Counted from the first letter of the stretch, positions 18,310 through 27,777 are shown. The stretch: DNA of 64,000 nt from Bifidobacterium bifidum ATCC 29521 = JCM 1255 = DSM 20456 (GCF_001025135.1 NZ_AP012323.1:434001-498000), one strand, 5' to 3'. Notes: generated by a model from the sequence alone, not told the origin. Translations and numbers: made by a program.

Positions 18310-19200
18310 ATGGTCACCAACGCGCTGGGAATATATGAAAAGGCGCTGCCGCGCGGCCTGAGCTGGGAGCAGACGTTCGATCTGGTGCATGAGCTGGGAT
18401 ACAACTTCCTTGAATTCTCGGTCGACGAAAGCGACGAGCGACTGGCCCGTCTCGACTGGACCGAGCACGACCGGGCACGGTTCCGCGACGCCATGTGGCG
18501 CACCCACAGCCGCATCAACACCATGATGCTCTCCGGTCACAGGCGGTTCCCGCTCGGGTCAAAAGACCCCGAGGTGCGCGAGAAGGCGCTCGACATGATG
18601 CGCAAGGCGATCGACCTCGCCGTCGATCTGGGCATCCGCAACATCCAACTCGCCGGATACGACGTGTATTACGAGCCGAAAACCCTGCTGTCTCGCGAAT
18701 ACTTCGTCGAGAACCTGCGCAAATGCGTCGACATGGCCGCGAAGAAACTGGTGATGCTCTCCATCGAGACGATGGACGACCCGTTCATCAACTCGCTGGA
18801 CAAGGTCACCTATTACAAGTCGCAAGTGCGCAGTCCATGGCTGCAGGCGTACCCGGATGTGGGCAACCTCACGGCTTGGCCCACCAACGATGTGGGGCGC
18901 GAGATCGAATCCAACATCGACAACATTGTCGCCGTGCACCTCAAGGACACCAAGCCGGTGGGCGAGACCTCGAAAGGCGTGTTCAAACGGGTGCCCTTCG
19001 GTGAGGGGACGGTCGACTTCGAGGCGTGCCTGCGTATCTTCAAACGACTGGGATACCAGGGCAGCTACACGGTCGAGATGTGGACCGATGAGTCGCCGGA
19101 TCCGGTGGCCGAGGTGACTCGGGCCAAAAAGATGTTCGACGGGCTGTTCGACGTGGTGGGCATCGAACAGGAGCCGATCGCCGGCATCGGAGAATACTGA
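18310..19200 (+). CDS. L-xylulose-5-phosphate 3-epimerase (UlaE/SgbU type)
   Basis: The start is ATG 18310, just past the kinase TGA, with GGAG at 18299. The 296-residue product is a TIM-barrel xylose-isomerase-like sugar-phosphate epimerase. It has LGIYEKALPRGLSWEQTF at the start, RNIQLAGYDVYYE, the metal-binding SIETMDD, DVGNLTAW, VHLKDTKP and YTVEMWTDE motifs. It converts L-xylulose-5-P to L-ribulose-5-P, the substrate of the 4-epimerase encoded next. Translational coupling with the kinase is likely. Confidence 0.9.
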   Translation: MVTNALGIYEKALPRGLSWEQTFDLVHELGYNFLEFSVDESDERLARLDWTEHDRARFRDAMWRTHSRINTMMLSGHRRFPLGSKDPEVREKALDMMRKAIDLAVDLGIRNIQLAGYDVYYEPKTLLSREYFVENLRKCVDMAAKKLVMLSIETMDDPFINSLDKVTYYKSQVRSPWLQAYPDVGNLTAWPTNDVGREIESNIDNIVAVHLKDTKPVGETSKGVFKRVPFGEGTVDFEACLRIFKRLGYQGSYTVEMWTDESPDPVAEVTRAKKMFDGLFDVVGIEQEPIAGIGEY

Positions 19201-19211
19201 GCCCGCTCGTG

Positions 19212-19231
19212 GGTGCCGGCGCGCCGGCACC
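19212..19231 (+). terminator. 20-nt palindrome between the two epimerase genes
   Basis: A perfect GC-rich palindrome GGTGCCGGCG/CGCCGGCACC. It could be a partial terminator or processing site lowering or separating expression of the following gene. Confidence 0.4.
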
Positions 19232-19286
19232 GCCTTTGATGAACGTCCCGATATATAAGTGCGAATAAGAAAAGTGAGTGGTGATT

Positions 19287-19979
19287 ATGGTTTCGTTGGC
19301 TGATTTTGGTCCTGAGGTTCGTGCTGAGGTCAAGCAGGTGCGTGAGGTCGTGGCGGCCTTGCATCAGCAGCTGATCAAGTGGAACCTGGTGGTGTGGACG
19401 GCGGGTAATGTGTCGCAGCGTCTGCATTCGGCGGATCTGATGGTGATCAAGCCGTCGGGTCTGCGCTACGAGTACCTGACGCCGTCGAGCATGGTGGTGT
19501 GCGATCTGGACGGAAACGTGGTGGATGGGGCGGAGGCGCCTTCGTCGGATACGGCGTCGCACGCGTACATCTACCGCAACATGCCGGACGTGTACGGCGT
19601 GGTGCACACGCATTCGACGTACGCGACGGCGTGGGCGGCGACGGGTCAGAACATCCCGTGCGGCCTGACGATGATGGGTGACGAGTTCGGTGGTCCGGTG
19701 CCGGTGGGCCCGTTCCGTCTGATCGGCTCGGAGGCGATCGGCAAGGGCGTGGTGGAGACCCTGAAGAAGTATCCGAAGTCGCAGGCGGTGCTGATGCAGA
19801 ACCACGGTCCGTTCACGATCGGCAAGGATGCGGAGGCCGCGGTGAAGGCCGCGGCGATGACGGAGGAGGTGGCTCATACGATGTGGGCCGCCCGTCAGCT
19901 GGGTGACATCATCGAGATTCCGCAGGCGGACATCGACAAGCTGAACGACCGTTACCAGAACGTGTACGGCCAGCACTGA
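19287..19979 (+). CDS. araD: L-ribulose-5-phosphate 4-epimerase
   Basis: The product is about 230 residues, the usual class II aldolase-like epimerase length. It has TAGNVSQRLHSADLMVIKPSG (phosphate-binding), DTASHAYIYR, the metal-binding VVHTHSTYATAW and a conserved MQNHGPFTIGKDAEAAV. It converts L-ribulose-5-P to D-xylulose-5-P, the phosphoketolase substrate, completing the operon's pathway. ATG 19287 is chosen over the upstream GTG at 19278. Codon use differs from its neighbours: alanine is mostly GCG, threonine ACG and serine TCG instead of C-ending codons. This suggests the gene was added to the operon from another source. The symbol could equally be ulaF/sgbE. Confidence 0.93.
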   Translation: MVSLADFGPEVRAEVKQVREVVAALHQQLIKWNLVVWTAGNVSQRLHSADLMVIKPSGLRYEYLTPSSMVVCDLDGNVVDGAEAPSSDTASHAYIYRNMPDVYGVVHTHSTYATAWAATGQNIPCGLTMMGDEFGGPVPVGPFRLIGSEAIGKGVVETLKKYPKSQAVLMQNHGPFTIGKDAEAAVKAAAMTEEVAHTMWAARQLGDIIEIPQADIDKLNDRYQNVYGQH

Positions 19980-20033
19980 CGACGGGGCACATGAGGGGAT
20001 TGTGATTTGGTTTCGGCTGCGAGCGAGGTATGG

Positions 20034-20160
20034 GGGTCTGTGCTTGTGACATGCCCGGAGTGCGTAGCACAATCGTCGCGGTTCAATATCGCGATTGGCT
20101 TTATCGCGCCATTCGCATGGCGATACCCAACAATTGTGCTGCACACTCCGGGCGTGTCGG
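20034..20160. repeat. Family 1 hairpin element, copy A
   Basis: The 26-nt arms at 20048-20073 (GACATGCCCGGAGTGCGTAG...) and 20133-20158 pair with 23 Watson-Crick pairs, two G-U pairs and one mismatch, around a 59-nt centre that contains smaller stems. The arms and a GGGTCTG lead-in recur at 32164-32295 with a different 60-nt centre. The spacer 19980-20453 holds no gene besides this element. Confidence 0.8.
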
Positions 20161-20453
20161 CTCGTTCCGTCGGCCGAACGGGAGGCTTCCGTTACGGAGC
20201 CCGGCCGAAGTTGATGTCAATTCCGTCTCGTCCATATGAATCAATAAAATGTCGTTTTGCTGTGTCGAGGGTCGGCCGCCGCATAAGCCGCCTCTTCATG
20301 AGTCCAGACCGAACGGGCGCAAAGCCGCTGTTTCGGCGGATTGACAGGCTTCCTGAGGGCAGACCCGAGGGAGTTACAGACGTGTTCGTGATGCCAGTCA
20401 TCACCGAACCCCAAACCAATGCGCTGATATGCGGCAGCGACTAAGGAATAGCA

Positions 20454-20831
20454 ATGGTTAACGCTGTTGAGGCATTTGACGCCAAGCACATGAAGCCCGC
20501 CGAGGAGATCCCGGCGTTCCGTCCCGGCGACACCGTCGACGTCAACGTCAAGATCAAGGAAGGCAACAACTCCCGTATCCAGACCTTCACCGGTGTGGTG
20601 ATCGCTCGTCAGGGCTCCGGCCTGCGCGAGACCTTCCTGGTCCGCAAGATCAGCTTCGGCACCGGCGTGGAGCGTCGCTTCCCGCTGCACTCCCCGTCCA
20701 TCGACTCCATCAAGCTGGTGCGCAAGGGCCGCGTGCGTCGCGCGAAGCTGTACTACCTGCGCAAGCTGCGCGGCAAGGCGGCTCGCATCGTCGAGCGTCG
20801 CGACAACTCCGCCAAGGCGACTCAGGCCTGA
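20454..20831 (+). CDS. rplS: 50S ribosomal protein L19
   Basis: The product is 125 residues. Family features are [50 protein letters not shown] and the basic tail [23 protein letters not shown]19 sits at the 30S-50S interface. The codon bias is that of a highly expressed gene. AAGGAATAGCA precedes ATG 20454 and a strong terminator follows. The order rplS-lepB-rnhB is a common actinobacterial arrangement. Confidence 0.98.
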   Translation: MVNAVEAFDAKHMKPAEEIPAFRPGDTVDVNVKIKEGNNSRIQTFTGVVIARQGSGLRETFLVRKISFGTGVERRFPLHSPSIDSIKLVRKGRVRRAKLYYLRKLRGKAARIVERRDNSAKATQA

Positions 20832-20860
20832 GTTTTGCCAAGTGAGGCGACAGTACCGTG

Positions 20861-20898
20861 AAATTCAGCCCGGAGCCGATTGGTTCCGGGCTGAATTT
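20861..20898 (+). terminator. rplS terminator
   Basis: A 17-bp stem (20861-20877 with 20882-20898, one G-U pair) and a GATT tetraloop; the 3' arm ends in TTT. Confidence 0.85.
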
Positions 20899-20951
20899 AT
20901 AGGAACGCCGCTAGTATAGTTGGGGTTTCATGTATGCGTGATGGAGGAACT

Positions 20952-21767
20952 ATGCGGCCAGACGACCATCGGACGGATCGGGCCATGCCCGGTTCCGGCA
21001 CCGAATTCAGCCGGGACGAATGGATCGTCGCCATAGCCGATCATGGCGTGGACCCCACCGATATGCCGGGGCGTGTAGTGGGCACCGACGGCCGAGACTC
21101 GTTGGTCCGCCGCAGGAAAGGCGCCCATCGCAAGACCTCGCCTAAGCACAACAATGATTCGTTCTCGTTCCGCGACCTGCTGATCTGGTGCGTCGTCCCC
21201 TTCGTGGCGGTACTGCTGGTACGCATCTTCCTGATCGGCTTTTACGTGATTCCGTCCGGATCGATGCGCGATACCATCGAGATCGGCGACCGGGTCATCA
21301 CGTCGAAGCTCACGCCGAAATATTTCGATCTCAAACGCGGCGATATCGTCGTGTTCCACGACCCCGCGAACTGGCTGAACCAGGAGACCACCAGAGGCAA
21401 AGGCGATTATCTCATCAAACGCCTGATCGGCTTGCCGGGCGACGTGGTCGAGTGCGGCGGTGCCGGGCAGCCGGTCAAGATCAACGGCGTCGCGATTGAC
21501 GAGACGTCATACATCAAATCCGGCGTCGACCCGAGCAGTTTCTCGTTCCGCGTCGAGGTGACCGCCGGGCATATTTTCGTCATGGGGGATAACCGCGCCA
21601 GCTCAGCCGACTCCCGATACCATCAGGACGACGGTGATCATGGCTTGGTGCCCATCGACAATGTGGTCGGAGTGGGACTGATGCGGTATTGGCCGCTGAA
21701 CCGGATGAGTTTCCTGAGCTCCCATCATGATGTGTTCAAGGACGTGCCCGCCGGCAAGGCGCAGTGA
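20952..21767 (+). CDS. lepB: Signal peptidase I
   Basis: It cleaves signal peptides of exported proteins at the outer membrane face. The start is ATG 20952 (GGAGGA at 20943-20948); an ATG at 20934 is in frame but lacks a ribosome-binding site. The ~271-residue product has a charged N-terminal tail, a single transmembrane anchor (about residues 77-98), catalytic Ser104 in IPSGSM, catalytic Lys156 in DYLIKRLIGLPGD and the C-terminal box GHIFVMGDNRASSADSR. The long cytoplasmic tail is longer than in E. coli but usual for actinobacteria. Confidence 0.95.
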   Translation: MRPDDHRTDRAMPGSGTEFSRDEWIVAIADHGVDPTDMPGRVVGTDGRDSLVRRRKGAHRKTSPKHNNDSFSFRDLLIWCVVPFVAVLLVRIFLIGFYVIPSGSMRDTIEIGDRVITSKLTPKYFDLKRGDIVVFHDPANWLNQETTRGKGDYLIKRLIGLPGDVVECGGAGQPVKINGVAIDETSYIKSGVDPSSFSFRVEVTAGHIFVMGDNRASSADSRYHQDDGDHGLVPIDNVVGVGLMRYWPLNRMSFLSSHHDVFKDVPAGKAQ

Positions 21768-21785
21768 CATCAGACGGATGGTGAT

Positions 21786-22487
21786 ATGGCGATGATCGAA
21801 CATCCGACGCTTGATATGGAGCGGCAGCTTGCCACCCAAGGCTGCGATGTGGTGATCGGCTGCGATGAGGTCGGGCGCGGGGCGCTGGCCGGTCCGGTCA
21901 TGGTCGGGGCGGCCGCCATGTGGTCACGTGACCTCGCCGCCGCGCAAGTGCCGGCCGGTGTCGCCGATTCCAAATTGCTGACCGAGCACAGGCGCGAAGG
22001 AATCGTCGACGAGTTGCGTTCGTGGTGCGCCGCTTACGCGGTAGGTCAGGCGAGTAACGCCGAAATCGACGAGTGGGGCATATCGCATGCGTTGGGCATC
22101 GCCGCCTTGCGGGCGCTCAACGATGTGGAGCGGCAGCTCGGCATGGACGGGCCGGCCGGTTCGGGTCGTCGCGTGGACGTCATCCTGGACGGTCCGAACG
22201 ATTACATCACCAAGACGATGAACACGTTTGACGCGCCGGCGTTGCCGATTCCGGTACAGGTGTCGTGCAAGGTCAAGGGCGACCGTCATTGTGCGACCGT
22301 CTCCTGCGCGGCGGTCATCGCGAAGGTGACGAGGGACCACCTGATGGTTGACATCGCGCAGGGCAATCCGCGGTACGCGCCGTACGGCTGGGCGCACAAC
22401 AAGGGATACGGCTCGGCGGCTCACCGCGACGCCATCGCCCGTCTGGGAGTCACGCCGCTGCATCGGGTCACGTGGCATCTGACCTGA
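21786..22487 (+). CDS. rnhB: Ribonuclease HII
   Basis: It removes RNA from RNA/DNA hybrids and misincorporated ribonucleotides. The 233-residue product has the GCDEVGRGALAGPV active-site motif (Asp27, Glu28), VILDGPNDYI and the C-terminal GYGSAAHRDAIARLGVTPLHR block. It lies 18 bp after lepB, probably the same transcript. Confidence 0.96.
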   Translation: MAMIEHPTLDMERQLATQGCDVVIGCDEVGRGALAGPVMVGAAAMWSRDLAAAQVPAGVADSKLLTEHRREGIVDELRSWCAAYAVGQASNAEIDEWGISHALGIAALRALNDVERQLGMDGPAGSGRRVDVILDGPNDYITKTMNTFDAPALPIPVQVSCKVKGDRHCATVSCAAVIAKVTRDHLMVDIAQGNPRYAPYGWAHNKGYGSAAHRDAIARLGVTPLHRVTWHLT

Positions 22488-22681
22488 TTGCGGCGTTGCG
22501 GCTGATTCCGGTCCTGCGCCGCGCGGCTCGGCATGGCGCGGCTTAATTTGGCTCGGCCCGGTTACCTGACTCGGTGCTTTGTCTCAGGTGCGGGCGCTGT
22601 AGTGCCACAGTTCTTTGTGAGAAGAAGTCCGGGGCGTGAATCCGAACAGCGCAGTGGTGAATCTGTTACCTGCGCATGATT

Positions 22682-22695
22682 TGTGAGCGCTCACG
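22682..22695. promoter_or_regulatory. LacI-type operator upstream of the 22765 regulator
   Basis: A perfect 12-bp palindrome GTGAGCGCTCAC (22683-22694) lies ~70 bp upstream of the start of a LacI-family gene, a typical autoregulatory operator. The remainder of 22488-22764 shows no gene. Confidence 0.6.
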
Positions 22696-22764
22696 TGTGT
22701 TATTTAAGCGTTACCGGGTAGACTTGCCCATATTGTGTTGTTATGCAGCGGGAGGTTTGACAGC

Positions 22765-23880
22765 GTGACGGCCAAGCGAAGCGGGCGGAAACGCCCATCC
22801 ATGTTCGAAGTCGCGAAGCTCGCCGGAGTCAGTCATCAGACGGTGTCCCGGGTCATCAACGATTCTCCCGATGTCTCCGACGCCACCCGCACCAAAGTGC
22901 AGGATGCCATCAAGGCGCTCGATTATCGTCCCAGCAACTCGGCGCGAGCGCTCGCATCGCACCGTTCCCGCACGATCGGCCTGATCGCAGGCGGCATGAA
23001 GTTCTACGGCCCTATTTCGGCGATTTCCGCGATCGAGATGATGGCGCGCAAGCACGGCCTGTTCATGTCGGTGATGATGGTGCATGAGGCGCTGTGCACG
23101 CGGGCGGAGTTCGAGAATCTGTGCGGCACGTTCAACGAGCAGAACGTCGACGCGTTCATCATGCTCACGCCCACCGATGTCATGTTCGAAGCGGCCTGCT
23201 ACACGCAGCTGACGCAGCCTCGCGTGATGATCACCTCCACGCACGGCGAACTCAGCGTGAGCGAAGGGCTGCGCCTGATTCACTCGCGCGAGCGCGACCG
23301 CGTGTCGATCGTCGGTATCGACCAGTGGGGTGCGATGGACGATGTGGTGCGCATGCTGACCGAATACGGTCACAAGCGGGCGTTGTACTTCGCCGGTCCG
23401 TTGGGGTGGCGCGGTGCGATGACGCGACTGGATGCCTGGGTGAAACTGACCCGCGCCCGCTCCATCAGTTCCGTCACGGTGCGTTGCAAGACCTGGGAGT
23501 CGACCGAGGCGTACGCCAGGATGAACCATATTCTCGATTCCATCGGCAATCAGGGCGGCAAGTTGCCGACGGTCGTGGTCACGGCGAACGACAATCAGGC
23601 GGTGGGCGTCGCGCGTGCCCTGTATGAGCACGGTGTTCGCATTCCACGTGACGTCAGTCTGGTCGGGTTCGATGACATGCCGGCGATGGACAACATGATT
23701 CCGCCTCTGACCACGATTCGGCCTGATTTTGAGGCGTTGGGCGTCGCTGCGATGCGGCAGGTGCTGCATCTGCTGGGGGAAGGTGACGAAGTGGCGTTGC
23801 CCGCGTCCGCACATGGTGTCGGTCTGCTCCCCGCAGAGGTCGTGAAGCGTTCGTCGCTCGGTCCCGCCGCCAACCGCTGA
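22765..23880 (+). CDS. LacI-family transcriptional regulator
   Basis: The start is GTG 22765, 9 nt after GGGAGG. The ~371-residue product has the HTH MFEVAKLAGVSHQTVSRVINDS at residues ~14-35, the hinge YRPSNSARALA, then a periplasmic-binding-like ligand domain with VVVTANDNQAVGVARALYEHG and DVSLVGFDDMPAMDNMIPPLTT. Targets are unknown. The operator in front of it shares an 11-mer with the pentose-operon spacer at 15245, so that operon is one candidate. No sugar gene adjoins it. Confidence 0.92.
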   Translation: MTAKRSGRKRPSMFEVAKLAGVSHQTVSRVINDSPDVSDATRTKVQDAIKALDYRPSNSARALASHRSRTIGLIAGGMKFYGPISAISAIEMMARKHGLFMSVMMVHEALCTRAEFENLCGTFNEQNVDAFIMLTPTDVMFEAACYTQLTQPRVMITSTHGELSVSEGLRLIHSRERDRVSIVGIDQWGAMDDVVRMLTEYGHKRALYFAGPLGWRGAMTRLDAWVKLTRARSISSVTVRCKTWESTEAYARMNHILDSIGNQGGKLPTVVVTANDNQAVGVARALYEHGVRIPRDVSLVGFDDMPAMDNMIPPLTTIRPDFEALGVAAMRQVLHLLGEGDEVALPASAHGVGLLPAEVVKRSSLGPAANR

Positions 23881-24056
23881 CCGAGGATCGCGCGTTTTTC
23901 TTGGGTCTGTTAGACCAACGTGTTGGTTTTGATTTGTAAAGTAGCTACATGGTACGTGCAATGAAGCTATGGGTAGGCGTAGCAAGGCAGTGAAACTGGT
24001 CGGCGGAGTCCGGGGCGGACTCGCGCTGCTGGATGATGACGAGCGTCGTCGGGTGA

Positions 24057-24110
24057 TTGAGGCGGGCGAACGAGATATTGACGACGGCGTCGGCTTTTTT
24101 CGCGGCACGG
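24057..24110 (+). pseudogene. Fragment of an IS3-family OrfA transposase
   Basis: This frame reads LRRANEILTTASAFFAAR, very like the conserved C-terminal part of IS3-family OrfA (pattern RRANEILK-ASAFFA). In-frame stops and unrelated sequence flank it. It is a small relic; no inverted ends were identified. The rest of 23881-24323 contains no gene I can support. Confidence 0.5.
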
Positions 24111-24323
24111 CTCGGCCTCGTGGAACGCGGGTTCGAGGCGGGGGCGCCGAACCGGCCACACCGGTCCTCGGGCTGCAGGACACCGGAACGGACCGAAACC
24201 GGGTATTACGCGAACCAAGCGGCGCAAGCCGCCTCACTATAAGAGCGGAACAAAAAACAGGCCATATCAATGTGCCAGACGGCACGTTCGCACCACCCCT
24301 CGTTCGGTTATGCGGCCCGGTGG

Positions 24324-26267
24324 TCAGCGCTTGCCGGCGTACAGCTCCTGGTCGATCGCGCCGGAGAACACGCGGTTCACAGCCGGACGCACGACCTTCA
24401 GCGACGGCGTCAGGCAGGAGTTCTCCTGGGTGAACTGCGCATCCAGCACCACGAACTTGCGCACCGATTCGGCCCGCGAGACCGTCGCGTTCGCGCGGTC
24501 GACGAACGGCTGGATCTCCTCGCGCACCTGCGGGAGCGTGGCCGCGTCGGCTAGCGACAAGTCGGCCGGCTGACCGATGGTCGGCAGCCACGACGCCAGA
24601 CCTTCCGGGTCAAGCGTCACCAAGGCGCCGATGAACGGACGCCCGTCACCCACGACCACGGCGTGCTCGACGATCGGGCACTTGGCGATCTCCTCCTCCA
24701 TCGGGATGGGGGAGACGTTCTTGCCGCCGGCGGTGATGATGATGTCCTTCTTGCGGCCGGTTATCATAAGCCGGCCGTCCTCGTCGAGCGAGCCGAGGTC
24801 GCCGGTCTTGAGCCAGCCGTCGGCGGTGAACGTTTCGGCGGTCTTCTCGGGGAGATTGTGATAGCCGCGGAACACGTTCGCGCCGCGCACCTGCACCTCG
24901 CCGTCGTCCGCGATGCGCACCGACGAGCCGGGGGCGGGCTGGCCGACCGTGCCGATCTTGTTGTCGTTCACGCGTGTCACCGTAAACGGTGCCGCGGTCT
25001 CCGTCATACCGTATCCCTGGATCATCGGCAGACCGATGCCGGCGAAGAAGTGCGCCAGATCGGCGCTCAGCGGAGCCCCGCCGCACGCCACATACCGGAT
25101 GTTCGGGCCGAGTGCGCCGCGAACCGCGCGGTACACCGATGTCTCGAACATCGCGTGCCGGGCGCGCTGGCTGGCGGAATGCTTGCCTCCGTCCTGCTCG
25201 GTGCGCGACCATTCGCGGGCGCACTGGGCGGCCTGCGCGAATATGCGCCCCTTGAAACCGGTGCCGGCCTTGCGTGACGCGGCGTTGTACACCTTCTCGA
25301 ACACGCGCGGCACGCCGAGCAGATAGGTCGGCTTGAATGAGCGCAGGTCGGGAAGCAGCGACTTCGTATCCGGCAGATAGCCGACCACGCCATCGTCGGA
25401 GCCAATCGAGCAGTACTGGATGAACCGTGCGAAGCAGTGGGCGAGGGGCAGGAACAGCAGCAGCCGTGGATGGTTGTCGCACAGCACCTCGCCGAGGCAC
25501 TCGTATCCGGCTCGAACCACCGACAGGAAATTGCGGTGCGTAAGCTCCACGCCTTTCGGGGCGCCGGTCGAGCCGGACGTATACACGATAGTGGCGAGGT
25601 CGTCGGCATGGGTGTCGGCGATGCGCGCCTCCAGCTCCTCGTCGGAGACCGACACGCCCAATCCCTCCAAAGCGCCCAGCGCGTTGCCGTCCATCATGAG
25701 GATGCGCTGCAGGCCGGGGCATCGGTCGTTGATCGAATCGAGACGGTCATAGCGTTCGCGGTTATCGGTGACGGCGAGCTTCACGCCGGAGTCGTTGATG
25801 ATGCGCTCCGCCTGTGCCGCGGAATCGGTGTCGTAGACCGGCACGTTCACCGCGCCGATCGCGGCGAGCGCGAAATCCAGCACGCCCCACTCGAAGCGGG
25901 TGGCGGAGAACAGCGTCACCGCGTCTCCCTTGCCGACGCCGAACGCGATGAGGCCCTTCGCTGCGGCGAGCACCAGACGGTGGAACTCGCCGGTGGTGAT
26001 GCTCGACCACGCGCCCGGGCCGGTCTTGCGCGCCGCGATGGTGGTCGCATTGCCGGTGCGGTCGATGCGTTCGGTGAGTAGCGAGTACAGTGTCTCGTCG
26101 TCGTTCACGGTGACGTCGCCGGGGGAGGTGTATTCGCTGATGATGGTCGGAATGGCAGCGGTGCCGACCGGCCGCGCGGCCGGTGCCGTCATGCTGGGTG
26201 CCGGTTCATCCGCCGGCTTGGCGGCTTGGGCCGCGTTCGACTGATCCTGTGCCTGATTCTGTGGCAT
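24324..26267 (-). CDS. Long-chain fatty-acid--CoA ligase (AMP-forming)
   Basis: The ~647-residue product starts at ATG 26267 (AAGGAA spaced 8 nt); the open frame runs further upstream without a start of comparable quality. It is an ANL-superfamily enzyme: P-loop YTSGSTGAPKG at residues 229-239, IQGYGMTETAAP, DGWLKTGDLGSLDEDG and the hinge ITGRKKDIIITAGGKNVSP. It activates fatty acids to acyl-AMP and then acyl-CoA at the membrane. It is transcribed divergently from pdxS; the 436-bp spacer shows no other gene. Confidence 0.95.
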   Translation of the reverse strand: MPQNQAQDQSNAAQAAKPADEPAPSMTAPAARPVGTAAIPTIISEYTSPGDVTVNDDETLYSLLTERIDRTGNATTIAARKTGPGAWSSITTGEFHRLVLAAAKGLIAFGVGKGDAVTLFSATRFEWGVLDFALAAIGAVNVPVYDTDSAAQAERIINDSGVKLAVTDNRERYDRLDSINDRCPGLQRILMMDGNALGALEGLGVSVSDEELEARIADTHADDLATIVYTSGSTGAPKGVELTHRNFLSVVRAGYECLGEVLCDNHPRLLLFLPLAHCFARFIQYCSIGSDDGVVGYLPDTKSLLPDLRSFKPTYLLGVPRVFEKVYNAASRKAGTGFKGRIFAQAAQCAREWSRTEQDGGKHSASQRARHAMFETSVYRAVRGALGPNIRYVACGGAPLSADLAHFFAGIGLPMIQGYGMTETAAPFTVTRVNDNKIGTVGQPAPGSSVRIADDGEVQVRGANVFRGYHNLPEKTAETFTADGWLKTGDLGSLDEDGRLMITGRKKDIIITAGGKNVSPIPMEEEIAKCPIVEHAVVVGDGRPFIGALVTLDPEGLASWLPTIGQPADLSLADAATLPQVREEIQPFVDRANATVSRAESVRKFVVLDAQFTQENSCLTPSLKVVRPAVNRVFSGAIDQELYAGKR

Positions 26268-26703
26268 CGTGGATTTCCTTTGCAGATGTCCTGATACGTA
26301 TTCCATCGTCAAGGGTACGTTGCCGTAGGTTCCTGCGGTGTTGTGCATGGGCACGAAAAGCGGCGTCGGGTTTTGTCGTCGCGCACAACCGCGCGGCGTA
26401 GACCGGCGGCGGCGCCACGGTGGCGGACGTCGGGCGGACGGTGTTCCCGCGCGGCGGTGCAGCATGGCCGGCTGATAACGGATTATAGGTTTTCCTTATC
26501 GCCGGAAATGAGCCGCTGCGCGTGTTCGCGGCGGGAACGCCTCTAGCATGGTGCCTTGTGCGCCGCCGACACATCCCGGGGATGTGCGGGCGGTCGAGGC
26601 AACGACAACAATGGCAATATAGACAATACAGTAGCGGCAACAATGACGGCGATGGCAGTCGTCGCGACGGCCATCGCCGCAGCATATGGAAGGAGAACCC
26701 TCA

Positions 26704-27579
26704 ATGGCTGAAAACCGATCGGAACTGAACAAGAACCTGGCGCAGATGCTCAAGGGCGGCGTGATCATGGACGTGACGACTCCCGAGCAGGCTCGGGTCG
26801 CCGAGGACGCCGGCGCGTGCGCGGTCATGGCGTTGGAGCGCATCCCCGCTGATATCCGTGCCGCCGGCGGCGTCTCGCGTATGAGCGACCCGGCCATGAT
26901 CAAGGGCATTCAGGAGGCCGTCTCCATTCCGGTCATGGCGAAGGTGCGCATCGGGCACATCGCTGAAGCCCGCATCCTGCAGGCCATCGACATCGACTAC
27001 ATCGACGAGTCCGAAGTGCTTTCGCCGGCCGATGACGTCTATCACATCGACAAGACACAGTTCGACGTACCGTTCGTGTGCGGTGCGAAGAACCTGGGTG
27101 AGGCGCTGCGCCGCATCGCCGAGGGGGCCGCGATGATTCGCACCAAGGGCGAGCCCGGCACCGGTGACGTGATCCAGGCCGTGCGTCACATGCGCACGAT
27201 GAACAAGCAGATTCGCGAGCTCGTCGGCCTGCGTGACGACGAGGTGTTCGAGGCCGCCAAGCAGCTGGCCGTGCCGGTCGAGCTGGCGCGTTACGTGCAC
27301 GACAACGGCCGACTGCCGGTCGTGAACTTCGCCGCCGGTGGCGTGGCCACTCCGGCCGACGCGGCGCTGATGATGGAGCTCGGTGCCGAAGGCGTGTTCG
27401 TCGGTTCCGGCATCTTCAAGTCCGGCGACCCGGCCAAGCGCGCCGCCGCCATCGTCAAGGCCACCGCCAACTGGCAGGATGCCGATCTGCTGGCACGACT
27501 CTCCGAGAACCTCGGCGAGGCCATGGTCGGCATCAACGAGGACGAAATCCAGACCATCATGGCCGCCCGCGGCGAGTGA
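26704..27579 (+). CDS. pdxS: Pyridoxal 5'-phosphate synthase subunit PdxS
   Basis: A (beta/alpha)8 barrel that builds PLP from ribose-5-P, glyceraldehyde-3-P and ammonia supplied by PdxT. The start is ATG 26704 after AAGGAG. The 291-residue product has Lys80 in [10 protein letters not shown] and Lys148 in [11 protein letters not shown] (the two Schiff-base lysines), and the phosphate-binding [20 protein letters not shown] and [11 protein letters not shown]. pdxT follows 198 bp later. Confidence 0.97.
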   Translation: MAENRSELNKNLAQMLKGGVIMDVTTPEQARVAEDAGACAVMALERIPADIRAAGGVSRMSDPAMIKGIQEAVSIPVMAKVRIGHIAEARILQAIDIDYIDESEVLSPADDVYHIDKTQFDVPFVCGAKNLGEALRRIAEGAAMIRTKGEPGTGDVIQAVRHMRTMNKQIRELVGLRDDEVFEAAKQLAVPVELARYVHDNGRLPVVNFAAGGVATPADAALMMELGAEGVFVGSGIFKSGDPAKRAAAIVKATANWQDADLLARLSENLGEAMVGINEDEIQTIMAARGE

Positions 27580-27679
27580 TCATAGCCCGCTAGCGGCGGG
27601 ACGATCGAGCCGCCCCTCCCGCTGGCGAAGGCGGTCAACTTGGCGGGGGTGATTCCGCATGAATCCGCTTCCGCTGGCT

Positions 27680-27706
27680 GGGCTGCCGCGGAGCGACTGG
27701 GGTGGT
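27680..27706. repeat. REP-like half arm between pdxS and pdxT
   Basis: GAGCGACTGGGGTGGT (27691-27706) matches the outer part of the right arm of the element at 42509-42537 (AAGCGACTGGGGGTGGT). The surrounding 27580-27777 is GC-rich and hairpin-prone but has no gene. Confidence 0.45.
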
Positions 27707-27777
27707 AGAGGTGCATCCTCAGCCACCCCACCCCACCGCATTCGACGGCTCCCCTCATCGGGAGCCAAGGAGTAATC

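Noticed and set aside
22741..24591. 616-codon minus-strand ORF
   Set aside because: Spans the antisense of the LacI gene, the intergenic IS3 relic and the end of the acyl-CoA ligase in another frame; no coherent protein.
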